Source: Coleofasciculus sp. S288 (GTDB lineage Bacteria; Cyanobacteriota; Cyanobacteriia; Cyanobacteriales; Coleofasciculaceae). Taken from it: DNA of 14,555 bases. The stretch spans positions 1 to 14,555 of the forward strand of contig JAIUYC010000006.1 of the NCBI GenBank assembly GCA_020216575.1, in the 5' to 3' direction. Positions 6,958 to 13,368 of this stretch are shown here, piece by piece; position 1 is the stretch's first letter; each line of letters opens with the position of its first letter. The notes under the pieces are model-generated. The model worked only from the letters and a program-made list of their open reading frames with translations, did no database searches and was not told the DNA's origin. The position numbers and the translations under genes were made by a program.

Positions 6958-7422
6958 ATGTCAACAGTTACAGTGAGTGAACTTCAAATTACAAACCTCA
7001 ATCAATCGTATTTGATTCAGGTACCAATTAGTTTGAATACCAGTGAGGTTTCTGCTTTCCAGCAAACGTTCAATCACCTTTGCAAAAGACAGTCTACTAA
7101 CATCAGTATCGTTCTGGATTTCAGTCAAACTGAGTTCATTGAGAGTAGGGGAATTGGCGTTTTATTGGATAGTGTGAAAGTAGCCAAAAACGAAGGAATT
7201 AATTTAGTATTTTGGAGCGTTTCTCCTCAAATTAAGATGCAACTATCGTCTGCTAATCCGGAATTTCTGCCCAGCATAGATCCAGGTACAGAGCCTATTC
7301 TCATCAACTCCAAACAGAACAGAAGATTAACGCAGGAACTCAAGCCCATGATTAAATTAATTGTCAACCAATTTAATTTGAATAGCAGTAACGTAATGGG
7401 AATTAAGAGACTGTATTCTTAG
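6958..7422 (+). CDS. Divergent STAS-domain protein with altered phospho-site
   Basis: The product is 154 aa, with a STAS domain at about 5-108 and an added 45-residue basic/Asn-rich tail of no recognised family. VLDFSQTEF (52-60) places it in the antagonist family and it aligns with both STAS copies upstream, but the signature that reads D-S-S-G there is E62-S63-R64-G65 here. One serine remains; the acidic residue is longer and the second serine is an arginine, so phosphorylation or partner choice may differ. It is the last gene of the plus-strand polysaccharide set, 43 bp after the PssE-like gene. No Shine-Dalgarno is evident before ATG 6958. It is probably regulatory, with its partner unknown. 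It could also act as a decoy or a constitutive antagonist; both are inference. Confidence 0.85.
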   Translation: MSTVTVSELQITNLNQSYLIQVPISLNTSEVSAFQQTFNHLCKRQSTNISIVLDFSQTEFIESRGIGVLLDSVKVAKNEGINLVFWSVSPQIKMQLSSANPEFLPSIDPGTEPILINSKQNRRLTQELKPMIKLIVNQFNLNSSNVMGIKRLYS

Positions 7423-7429
7423 TTTTTTT
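7404..7429 (+). terminator. Weak intrinsic-terminator-like site at the end of the polysaccharide genes
   Basis: TAAGA (7404-7408) pairs with TCTTA (7417-7421), followed by G and seven T (7423-7429). The stem overlaps the last codons and stop of the STAS gene. Hairpin plus T-run fits an intrinsic terminator, but a 5-bp AT-rich stem is weak. Confidence 0.35.
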
Positions 7430-7608
7430 CTACCTTCTCGCCAGAGACTATTAGGACAATAGGAAAATTACCGTTTTGGCTCCCCCATACTTGGAGTGAT
7501 AATTAAGATGAATATTGTGAAAGCATTATTTCACAAAGCTTTCAGTGGAATTTTTGAGTAATCCATCAGTATTAGGGGTGCTTTTACACAATTACTGGAG
7601 AGCCAGAA

Positions 7609-7977
7609 TTGAAAGAGATACGTTTTTTCGTGACCCAAAAAAATGGGGATAAATACGTAGTTGTCAAGGGAGCCTTGCCGAAATCTATAAAACTTCAGTT
7701 CAAGGTTCTTTGCGTACAAAAAGATTTGGAGATGAGTGCCGTTCTAGAGGAGTTGATCGAAAAATGGATACAAGCGGATGGACCTGTGTATCACTCCTCT
7801 GTTGATTTATCTGACGAAAACTCTGAGGATGTTAAGGCATACGTCCCAAAATCCCTAAAACTTCATTTCAAAACCCTATGTACGCTAAAACAAGTCAAGA
7901 TGCGTTCAGTTCTTTATGAACTCGTTCATGAATGGGTAAAGGTGCAATCAAAAGAGGTAAGTAGTGCAGGAAAATAA
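7609..7977 (+). CDS. Small protein with two tandem ribbon-helix-helix units
   Basis: The product is 122 aa and is an internal duplication. Unit 1 (about 18-54, VVKGALPKSIKLQFKVLC onward) and unit 2 (about 74-111, DVKAYVPKSLKLHFKTLC onward) share roughly half their residues, including PKS.KL.FK.LC, a Met, VL.EL and a closing Trp. Each looks like one ribbon-helix-helix (CopG/Arc/ParG-like) fold: a beta strand, then two helices. RHH proteins normally bind DNA as dimers through paired strands; two units in one chain could form a pseudo-dimer. The start is TTG at 7609, supported by GGAG (7597-7600) at 8-nt spacing; no ATG occurs until residue 42. No toxin or ParA partner gene is adjacent. DNA binding is inferred from fold likeness. 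Confidence 0.75.
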   Translation: MKEIRFFVTQKNGDKYVVVKGALPKSIKLQFKVLCVQKDLEMSAVLEELIEKWIQADGPVYHSSVDLSDENSEDVKAYVPKSLKLHFKTLCTLKQVKMRSVLYELVHEWVKVQSKEVSSAGK

Positions 7978-8044
7978 ACAGGTGTTCTGAGCTGCGCTTG
8001 AACTTGGCAAGCCGCCTAGCAGAACGATAACTCAGTGGTTAGAC

Positions 8045-8120
8045 GGGAGACAAGCGACGCTTGCCTCCCTAAAAATTCCTTGAAAATAGAGAAAAGAAAA
8101 GTTGCGCTTTTCCTTTCTCT
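8045..8120. repeat. Two adjacent strong hairpins, each with one A-C mismatch
   Basis: Hairpin one: GGGAG (8045-8049), A, CAAGC (8051-8055), loop GAC, GCTTG (8059-8063), C, CTCCC (8065-8069). Hairpin two: AGAGAAA (8088-8094), A, GAAAAG (8096-8101), loop TTGCG, CTTTTC (8107-8112), C, TTTCTCT (8114-8120). Both are two exact helices split by a single A-C mismatch. They follow the RHH gene by about 70-110 bp and could serve as its 3' terminator, although no long T-run follows. Confidence 0.5.
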
Positions 8121-8129
8121 GTGTCGTAG

Positions 8130-8402
8130 GCAGTGGCAAAGACAGCCTAGTGGTTCATCGCACTAATTTGAAAGATAGGATTGACCCAATTAAGCTGGTT
8201 TCAGCCTCAATTAACCCATTAGAACTAAGTAGGTAGGCACAAATAAACGATGGTATGGAAACAAATGTTAAGAGACTAAAATCCTCTTCCCTTCTGCCCG
8301 ATTGGTGAGCCTGTCGAACCACTGCCTTCTGCCTTGTCTCAACGACAAATATTAATGCCGACCTACTTAATGCGATGAACCACTAGTAGGGACAGCCACT
8401 GC
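8130..8402. mobile_element. MITE-like element with long imperfect terminal inverted repeats
   Basis: The ends are GCAGTGGC (8130-8137) and GCCACTGC (8395-8402). Further in, CTAGTGGTTCATCGCA (8147-8162) is exactly inverted at 8371-8386. Further still, AAGTAGGTAGGCA (8227-8239) matches the inverse of 8356-8368 with one mismatch. The right arm runs through these blocks without a break; the left arm is interrupted between CGCACTAA and CTAAGTAGG. There is no coding capacity, so mobility would depend on a transposase elsewhere. No clear target duplication is seen at the outer ends. The centre has CTTCTGCC-type and GGTGAGCCTGTCGAACC-type sequence that recurs as intergenic repeats in cyanobacteria. 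Confidence 0.6.
8163..8228. repeat. 58-bp insertion in the left arm, flanked by CTAA direct repeats
   Basis: CTAA at 8163-8166 and CTAA at 8225-8228 flank 58 bp (8167-8224) that have no counterpart in the opposite arm of the MITE-like element, where the sequence runs straight from CGCATTAA into GTAGGT. The inserted piece contains a GCTG-GTTT-CAGC hairpin. This fits a small element that inserted with a 4-bp target duplication; a replication-slip origin is also possible. Confidence 0.45.
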
Positions 8403-8452
8403 TGATAGTAATCAAAATGCACGGCATAATGACGTAATATAGTTTCCCAAAA

Positions 8453-8520
8453 AAGTAGGAAAAGTAGGAAAAGTAGGAAAAGCATAAGAAACAGAAGAAG
8501 AAAGAGTAGGAAGAGTAGGT
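8453..8520 (+). repeat. Homopurine tract with 9-bp tandem repeats
   Basis: AAGTAGGAA occurs three times head to tail (8453-8479). After an intervening purine-rich stretch, AGAGTAGG occurs twice more (8503-8510, 8512-8519). Nearly all bases from 8451 to 8519 are A or G on the plus strand. It could be a slippage-prone repeat or a set of protein sites; it sits about 300 bp before the STAND gene. Confidence 0.6.
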
Positions 8521-8528
8521 AAATTGCT

Positions 8529-8557
8529 ATTCTTTGTTTACATCAAAGAATTTTTTT
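8529..8557 (+). terminator. Intrinsic-terminator-like hairpin with T-run
   Basis: ATTCTTTG (8529-8536) pairs exactly with CAAAGAAT (8544-8551) around a 7-nt loop, followed by six more T (to 8557). The form fits a Rho-independent terminator on the plus strand. No gene ends nearby, so it may stop read-through from upstream or from the repeat region before the STAND promoter. Confidence 0.5.
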
Positions 8558-8641
8558 GCTACTAAATATAACTAACTGTAGATCAGATATCAAAATGACA
8601 AGGAATTGGAAATGCTGTCTAGTAAATTGTAAACGTTGATA

Positions 8642-8760
8642 CGAAAATATATAGAAGATATTTTCGATAAATATTCGAGGAGATTTTGAAGTTGGCTTAA
8701 GGTGTTTTTGGATAACTCTTAATTTAAGATAAGCGTGGCTAATAACATTCTGAAGAGTTA
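8642..8760. promoter_or_regulatory. Inverted repeats in the leader/promoter region of the STAND gene
   Basis: CGAAAATAT (8642-8650) is exactly inverted at 8658-8666. TAACTCTT (8713-8720) is exactly inverted as AAGAGTTA (8753-8760). The overlapping palindrome TCTTAA-T-TTAAGA (8717-8729) would compete with the second. They lie 65-180 bp upstream of ATG 8825 in AT-rich DNA. An operator or mRNA-leader role is inference. Confidence 0.35.
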
Positions 8761-8824
8761 GTTATAAATTCATCCACAGCTACTGATGTCATTCCTATAA
8801 GAGACTTGTTTGTGAGGAGAAGCA

Positions 8825-11560
8825 ATGAATATGTCGAATTCAAAACGCAAACGTGGTGTTGTCCTCACCCCTGAAGGATGGCAAAAACTTCAGAGAGCCA
8901 AACTTGAGTTGGAAGTTAAAGAAAACTTCGGAGACAGGTACACTATTGAAGAATTAAGTGAACGCGCTGGATTAAACCCGGGGACAGTTGGGAAAATACT
9001 GGCTCGATCAGAAGGGGTTGACAAACGAACACTCGATCTGTTTTTCAAAATTTTTAATTTAGAACTGAGTAAAGATTGCTATTCCAACTCAGACCCTAAT
9101 AAACGACAAGATTGGGGAGAAGCGATTAGTGTATCAGCATTCTATGGCCGTACAGAAGAGCTTGCCACATTAGAGCAATGGATTCTTAGCGATTCCCTAC
9201 GGGAAGGGCTACACCCAACACGCTGCCGATTAGTGACACTGTTGGGAATGGGGGGGATTGGTAAAACAGCTCTGTCTGTCAAGCTTGCCGAACAGATTCA
9301 AGATAAATTTGAGTATGTCATTTGGCGATCGCTACGAGACGCTCCACCCGTTCAAGCTATGTTGGCTAACCTGATTCAATCTCTGTCCGACCAGCAGGAA
9401 ACAGAAGCTGACTTACCAGAACGAGTCGGTGACAGAATATCGCGATTGCTTGATTATCTACAAAGGCATCGCTGTTTGCTGGTACTCGATAATGTAGAGT
9501 CTGTTCTGCGTAGTGGTAGTCGAGTTGGACAATATCGAGAGGGATATGAGGGGTATGGTGAACTTCTCAGGCGAGTAGGAGAAGCAACTCACCAAAGCTG
9601 CTTGCTGCTTACAACACGGGAAAAACCGAAAGAAGTGGCGTCACTCGAAGGAGATGCACTACCCGTTCGCTCCTTACGACTAAGCGGTTTAAAGAAGGTG
9701 GACGGACAAAAAATTTTTAGAGTCAAGGGACTTTTGGGTTCAGACTCCGACATGAAAACACTGGTCGAACACTATGCAGGTAACGCATTAGCTTTGAAAG
9801 TCGTTGCTACTACCATTCAAGATTTATTTGATGGTAGTATTTTGGAATTTTTCAAACAAGACATGGCTGTTTTTGGCGACGTTCGCGATCTTTTAGATCA
9901 GCAGTTTGAGCGTTTGTCATATTTAGAGAAAGACTTAATATACTGGTTGGCGATTAATCACGAACCGATTTCGCTCTCACAGTTGCGTTCCGATCTGGCT
10001 TCACTATTCCCCCTACCAAAACTACTGGAAGCTATGGAATCTCTAGGACGGCGCTCTCTAGTTGAGAAAAGTGAATCACTCTTCACGCTACAACCCCTAG
10101 TTATGGAGTATGTGACTCAGCGATTAGTCGAGCAAGTCTATGAAGAGATTGTCACTGAGAATCTCTATTTACTCAGATGTATTCCTCTGCTCAAGGCTCA
10201 GGCGAAAGACTACGTAAGATATACCCAAGTCCGCTTCATTCTCAAACCCCTTATCAATAGGTTAATCACTGCTTTGAGAAGCAAAAGAAGCGTGGAAAAT
10301 CAGCTAAAAAAACTTCTCGCTGCATTGCGAGAAGAATCGCCTCTAGAACCCGGATATACTGGAGGAAATATTCTCAATCTGCTTGGTCAGCTCAATACTG
10401 ATTTAAGTGGGTATGATTTTTCTTATTTGACCCTTTGGCAAGCTGACCTGCGGGGAATAAATTTACACAATGTCAATTTCAGCCACGCCGATCTATCGAA
10501 GTCAGTTTTTACTAAAACCTTTAGTAACATTTCTTCTGTAGCCTTCAGTCCGGATGGGAAAGTTTTGGCGACGAGTGACACGAAGGGTGAGATTAGCTTG
10601 TGGCAAGGATTTGCAGATGGAGAACAACTGTTAACCTTAACAGAACATAGCAGTTGGGTCCGAACACTTGCCTTTAGTCCGGATGGTCGAACCCTAGCTA
10701 GCTGTAGTATTGACCGGACTATAAAGTTGTGGGATATCAGCACCGGTGAATGTCTGAAAACATTGCAAGGACATACTGGTCGGATATGGTGTGTTGCCTT
10801 CAGTCCGGATGGTCAAACCCTGGCTAGTAGCAGTGAAGACCGAACCTTGAAGCTATGGAATGTTAGCACCGGCAAATGTCTAAAAACCCTACGGGAACAT
10901 ACTGATGCGGTATGGACAGTTTCGTTTAGTCCAGATGGTCAAACTCTAGCCAGTGGCAGTGAGGATCGAACAGTCAGGCTATGGGATGTCGCCACTGGTC
11001 AATGTGTAAGAACGATGCAGGGACATATGGATTGGGTATTGTCACTTGCCTTTAGTCCGGATGGCCAAACTCTATTCAGTGGCAGTTATGACCAAACCCT
11101 GAGGCTATGGGATGCCAGCAGCGGTGAATGCTTGAAAACGTTGCGAGGACATACCAGTCGCATAGGGTGCGTTGCTTTTAGTCCAGATGGTCGAACCCTA
11201 GCAAGTGGGTGTGAGAACCAAAGCGTGAGGCTATGGGATGCCAGCAGTGGTGAATGCCTGAAAACATTGCAAGGACATACTGGTCGGATAGGGTGTGTTG
11301 CCTTTAGTCCGGATGGTCAAACTTTAGCGAGTGGCTGCGATAATCAAACAGTGAAGCTATGGGATGTTAGCACCGGTAAGTGCCTCAGAACCTCGCAGGG
11401 ATATAGCAATAGCGAAAAACCTTACGAGGGGATGAACATTACTGGTGTTACAGGCTTAACGCAGGCGACTATTGCTTCTTTGAAAGCCCTGGGAGCAGTT
11501 GAGTATGAAAAAGACAGGAGAAGTGGTTCAGTACTCAAGCTAAAACATTTATCAGCGTAA
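8825..11560 (+). CDS. STAND NTPase: N-terminal HTH-like domain, NB-ARC ATPase, seven WD40 repeats
   Basis: The product is 911 aa. Domains in order: a basic HTH-like segment (about 9-85, LTPEGWQKL, then YTIEELSERAGLNPGTVGKI); a linker; NB-ARC ATPase with Walker A GMGGIGKT (141-148), Walker B CLLVLDN (217-223) and the LLTTRE sensor (261-266); a helical/winged region to about 510; a short pentapeptide-like stretch (about 527-558); seven WD40 blades with FSPDG at 574, 617, 659, 701, 743, 785 and 827; then YEGMNITGVTGL (867-878), a tail seen in other cyanobacterial members. STAND proteins are cytoplasmic switches: the repeats sense a ligand or partner, ATP binding drives assembly, and the N-terminal part signals. 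No nuclease, protease or TIR effector is visible, so output is perhaps through DNA or another protein. AGGAG (8815-8819) sits 5 nt before ATG 8825. It is apparently monocistronic. Confidence 0.93.
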   Translation: MNMSNSKRKRGVVLTPEGWQKLQRAKLELEVKENFGDRYTIEELSERAGLNPGTVGKILARSEGVDKRTLDLFFKIFNLELSKDCYSNSDPNKRQDWGEAISVSAFYGRTEELATLEQWILSDSLREGLHPTRCRLVTLLGMGGIGKTALSVKLAEQIQDKFEYVIWRSLRDAPPVQAMLANLIQSLSDQQETEADLPERVGDRISRLLDYLQRHRCLLVLDNVESVLRSGSRVGQYREGYEGYGELLRRVGEATHQSCLLLTTREKPKEVASLEGDALPVRSLRLSGLKKVDGQKIFRVKGLLGSDSDMKTLVEHYAGNALALKVVATTIQDLFDGSILEFFKQDMAVFGDVRDLLDQQFERLSYLEKDLIYWLAINHEPISLSQLRSDLASLFPLPKLLEAMESLGRRSLVEKSESLFTLQPLVMEYVTQRLVEQVYEEIVTENLYLLRCIPLLKAQAKDYVRYTQVRFILKPLINRLITALRSKRSVENQLKKLLAALREESPLEPGYTGGNILNLLGQLNTDLSGYDFSYLTLWQADLRGINLHNVNFSHADLSKSVFTKTFSNISSVAFSPDGKVLATSDTKGEISLWQGFADGEQLLTLTEHSSWVRTLAFSPDGRTLASCSIDRTIKLWDISTGECLKTLQGHTGRIWCVAFSPDGQTLASSSEDRTLKLWNVSTGKCLKTLREHTDAVWTVSFSPDGQTLASGSEDRTVRLWDVATGQCVRTMQGHMDWVLSLAFSPDGQTLFSGSYDQTLRLWDASSGECLKTLRGHTSRIGCVAFSPDGRTLASGCENQSVRLWDASSGECLKTLQGHTGRIGCVAFSPDGQTLASGCDNQTVKLWDVSTGKCLRTSQGYSNSEKPYEGMNITGVTGLTQATIASLKALGAVEYEKDRRSGSVLKLKHLSA
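10529..11392 (+). repeat. Tandem 126-bp units encoding the WD40 propeller
   Basis: FSPDG motifs recur every 42 residues (43 between the first two), giving 126-bp DNA units. Units four apart are almost identical: 10747-10818 and 11251-11322 differ at 3 of 72 bases. Such similarity at the DNA level, including silent sites, points to recent duplication or gene conversion, so repeat number may vary between strains. Confidence 0.8.
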
Positions 11561-11576
11561 TTAGCTGTGGGGGAAT

Positions 11577-11622
11577 ATGGCAGTGTCTTGAGCAGATGTG
11601 AAATACATTGTGACACTGCCAT
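11577..11622. terminator. Perfect 11-bp hairpin between convergent genes
   Basis: ATGGCAGTGTC (11577-11587) pairs exactly with GACACTGCCAT (11612-11622); the 24-nt loop contains a further ATGT/ACAT pairing. It lies 17 bp after the STAND stop and 62 bp beyond the Rieske stop on the other strand, a good place for a shared bidirectional terminator. No T-run follows on either strand, so a small repeat element is an alternative. Confidence 0.5.
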
Positions 11623-11683
11623 GACTCAAAACTATAGTCACATGATGGAACAAGAACCTCTTTGCACAGGGATTTTTCCAGTT

Positions 11684-12163
11684 CTAGGCAATCTTGACGA
11701 GTACTGAATCTCCTTCAGTTTTCACTTCATAGGTTTGGAGCGGTTTCTCTGCCGGACCGCGAACTACCTTCCCTTTTGGGTCAAACTGAGCATTGTGACA
11801 GGGACAAACGAAAGCATTCAGCCCGTTGTGCCATTCAACCGTACATCCAGTATGGGTACATCTCGGGTTGACAGCAGTTGGAGCCTCTGGATTTGAGGCA
11901 TCTCTGACTAGGACTACAGCTATCTCAGAAGGCGCTATAGCTCCAGCTACAGAAGCTTTCAGCGCCGATAGGCTACCAACAGGAACAAATCCATCATCTC
12001 GAGACTTAGTTTCAAGGGGAGCGGTAGCAACTGCTTGCTGTTCATTTGGCAAAGATCTTGCTCGTTGGTTTTCTAGAGATTTTGAACAAGCAGCAATGGC
12101 AAATGGTAAAGAGCTAGAAATTCCAACCAAGCCAAACCAATTCAGAAATTTGCGACGATCCAT
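11684..12163 (-). CDS. Exported Rieske 2Fe-2S protein with Tat/lipoprotein signal
   Basis: The product is 159 aa. The N-terminus has a twin-arginine-like start (DRRKFLNWFG), a hydrophobic core and a lipobox ending at C26 (FAIAAC), so it is probably exported folded and lipid-anchored on the periplasmic face. After a polar linker comes a Rieske fold with both cluster motifs complete: C102-T-H104-T-G-C107 and C120-P-C-H123, two Cys and two His for a 2Fe-2S centre, followed by the family's RGPAEKPL (135-142). It would carry one electron, but it lacks the single-helix anchor of cytochrome b6f PetC, so it is likely a separate redox protein. AGGAA precedes ATG 12163. It is last in a minus-strand group with a cytochrome c segment upstream, which supports an electron-transfer role; the donor and acceptor are unknown. 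Confidence 0.92.
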   Translation of the reverse strand: MDRRKFLNWFGLVGISSSLPFAIAACSKSLENQRARSLPNEQQAVATAPLETKSRDDGFVPVGSLSALKASVAGAIAPSEIAVVLVRDASNPEAPTAVNPRCTHTGCTVEWHNGLNAFVCPCHNAQFDPKGKVVRGPAEKPLQTYEVKTEGDSVLVKIA

Positions 12164-12298
12164 AAATTCCTAAACCTCTCTTTAGAGCCGTTAATTTTGA
12201 ACGCATGACATTAGCCAAGTCATCAGGTACAACCTTAAAAGCCGACGAAGAGACATCAAGACCTAGTAAAAACACTGAAGATGATGCCTCGATCAAGC

Positions 12299-12634
12299 CT
12301 ACTCCGCTGGCTGACCTTCGTAGGCGAGAGCTTTATCGCCCGCTTCTGCAAATGCTCTGGCAAGCTTGATATACCTTTGCCGCTCAGCTTCGTCAGCAAT
12401 CCCTGCCGGGACGAATTCTTGTTTATCGCCATTGGGGACTACTGCCGCAGGCGGCATTCTGTTAGCCTCCATCGTTTTGACGATTTTATGGCGTATGGAC
12501 AGTGCCTGGTTGGGATACTCCATGATTCCCAGAGGGGCAATATGGGAAGGATTGCCAGGATTGTGGCAAACATCACAGCTATGTTGGCGCGATGCAGTAT
12601 CTAATTCGCGGAATGTCTTATCGAGTTCCAACAT
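12299..12634 (-). CDS. Cytochrome c (CxxCH) segment, probably the 3' part of a frameshifted gene
   Basis: Read from ATG 12634 it gives 111 aa with one c-type heme site, C20-D-V-C23-H24, and a later EANRMPP whose Met (about residue 60) could be the second heme ligand, as in other small cytochromes c. Heme is attached to such proteins outside the cytoplasm, yet this frame has no signal peptide or membrane helix, and no Shine-Dalgarno lies before ATG 12634 or before the alternative TTG at 12664. It overlaps the end of the upstream gene (12618-13358) by 17 bp, one frame over. The simplest reading is that both frames are one protein broken by a single base. If intact as a separate gene, it would rely on coupled translation and lack an export route. 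Confidence 0.65.
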   Translation of the reverse strand: MLELDKTFRELDTASRQHSCDVCHNPGNPSHIAPLGIMEYPNQALSIRHKIVKTMEANRMPPAAVVPNGDKQEFVPAGIADEAERQRYIKLARAFAEAGDKALAYEGQPAE

Positions 12635-13358
12635 GTGGGTTCGACTCGGAAAACAAGTATTCAAATAAAGTCACGCGGGGTTCTGCTTGACCGTTCGCAT
12701 CAGTCCAACGCCACCGTCCGTCCCATTCACGAGGGTTATAAGAGCGAGAGCGATCTCGTTCGGCAGAGCGCAAGACTGCGGCCACTCTTCCCTGTTCCAT
12801 AACCACGAGGACTTCGGGAGCGAACTGGAAGGCTTCCCATTTTTTCTTTGAGTGCCAGTAGGGATAGGGATATTCTCCCATGTCTAGCTGGTTGCGATAC
12901 TGATAGGGTAGATGTATGATTGTTTGCTCGTCTACCTGCTCGATTTTGTAATCGCCAGTAAACATGAACACTGAAAGGTACACCCGCCACATGACCAGTG
13001 GGTGAAACCTAGTCGTCGTTCGATTGGTTTTAAGATTGTAGTTTCCAACCTGCGTTTGTACGCCCCAAAGAACGGGTAAAGCGCTATATTTAGCCAGCAA
13101 TTTAGAGCTGCCAAGCTTTTGACCACAGGCATCGCGGGCATCTTCATCCCCTGGATCGGCTAAGGGACAAGAAGATACGATCTCCTTAGCGATTTCTGTC
13201 GCCACCCTCCTGTCTGCATTCATAGGTAAGCTTGATTGCAGTCTCGAAGCTAATACTCCAAGGAGTGTAACGCTAGCAAGTAGAATTATCAGAATGATTC
13301 GACGAATGCCACGCCTTCCGATTCCGGGAAACGTTGGAGCATTGATATTGGTAGTCAT
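12618..13358 (-). CDS. Membrane-anchored periplasmic protein of unknown family (probable N-terminal part of a cytochrome c protein)
   Basis: The product is 246 aa with a short basic N-terminus (GRRGIRR), one hydrophobic helix at about 20-38, and a long soluble part rich in Trp, Tyr and Arg that should face the periplasm or lumen. Two Cys (about 64 and 78) stand in a DPGDEDARDAC-type segment and may form a disulfide. I do not recognise the family. The frame ends at the TAA at 12618-12620 inside the start of the cytochrome segment; dropping one base from the CCC run (minus strand, 12637-12639) would join both frames into a 352-aa membrane-anchored cytochrome. ATG 13358 has GGGAG upstream at somewhat long spacing (about 13 nt). 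Neighbours are a PepSY-TM-like gene upstream and a Rieske protein downstream. Confidence 0.75.
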   Translation of the reverse strand: MTTNINAPTFPGIGRRGIRRIILIILLASVTLLGVLASRLQSSLPMNADRRVATEIAKEIVSSCPLADPGDEDARDACGQKLGSSKLLAKYSALPVLWGVQTQVGNYNLKTNRTTTRFHPLVMWRVYLSVFMFTGDYKIEQVDEQTIIHLPYQYRNQLDMGEYPYPYWHSKKKWEAFQFAPEVLVVMEQGRVAAVLRSAERDRSRSYNPREWDGRWRWTDANGQAEPRVTLFEYLFSESNPHVGTR

Positions 13359-13368
13359 AAAGTTGTAA

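Larger units (their letters stand above)
7978..8824. other. Gene-free region of 847 bp packed with repeats and hairpins
   Basis: No credible gene is seen. In order it holds two strong hairpins (8045-8069, 8088-8120), a MITE-like element (8130-8402), a homopurine tract with 9-mer repeats (8453-8520), a terminator-like hairpin (8529-8557), and two inverted repeats in an AT-rich leader (8642-8666, 8713-8760) before the STAND gene. Confidence 0.6.

Noticed and set aside
7508..7561. 17-codon ATG frame upstream of the RHH gene, overlapping a TGAAAGC/GCTTTCA hairpin (7518-7544)
   Set aside because: It could be a leader peptide, but it has no ribosome site, no regulatory codon run and no conservation evidence.
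8045..8557. CRISPR array
   Set aside because: The repeats are short, directly adjacent or inverted; no regularly spaced direct repeats of CRISPR length and no cas genes are seen.
10423..10743. 106-codon minus frame inside the STAND gene
   Set aside because: It is a shadow of the repetitive WD40-coding DNA.
11826..12173. 115-codon plus frame opposite the Rieske gene
   Set aside because: It is a shadow of the Rieske coding sequence, which has both cluster motifs and an export signal.
12114..12296. 60-aa minus frame between the cytochrome segment and the Rieske gene (TTG start)
   Set aside because: It overlaps the Rieske start region in another frame, has no ribosome site or known motif, and the Rieske gene is certain.
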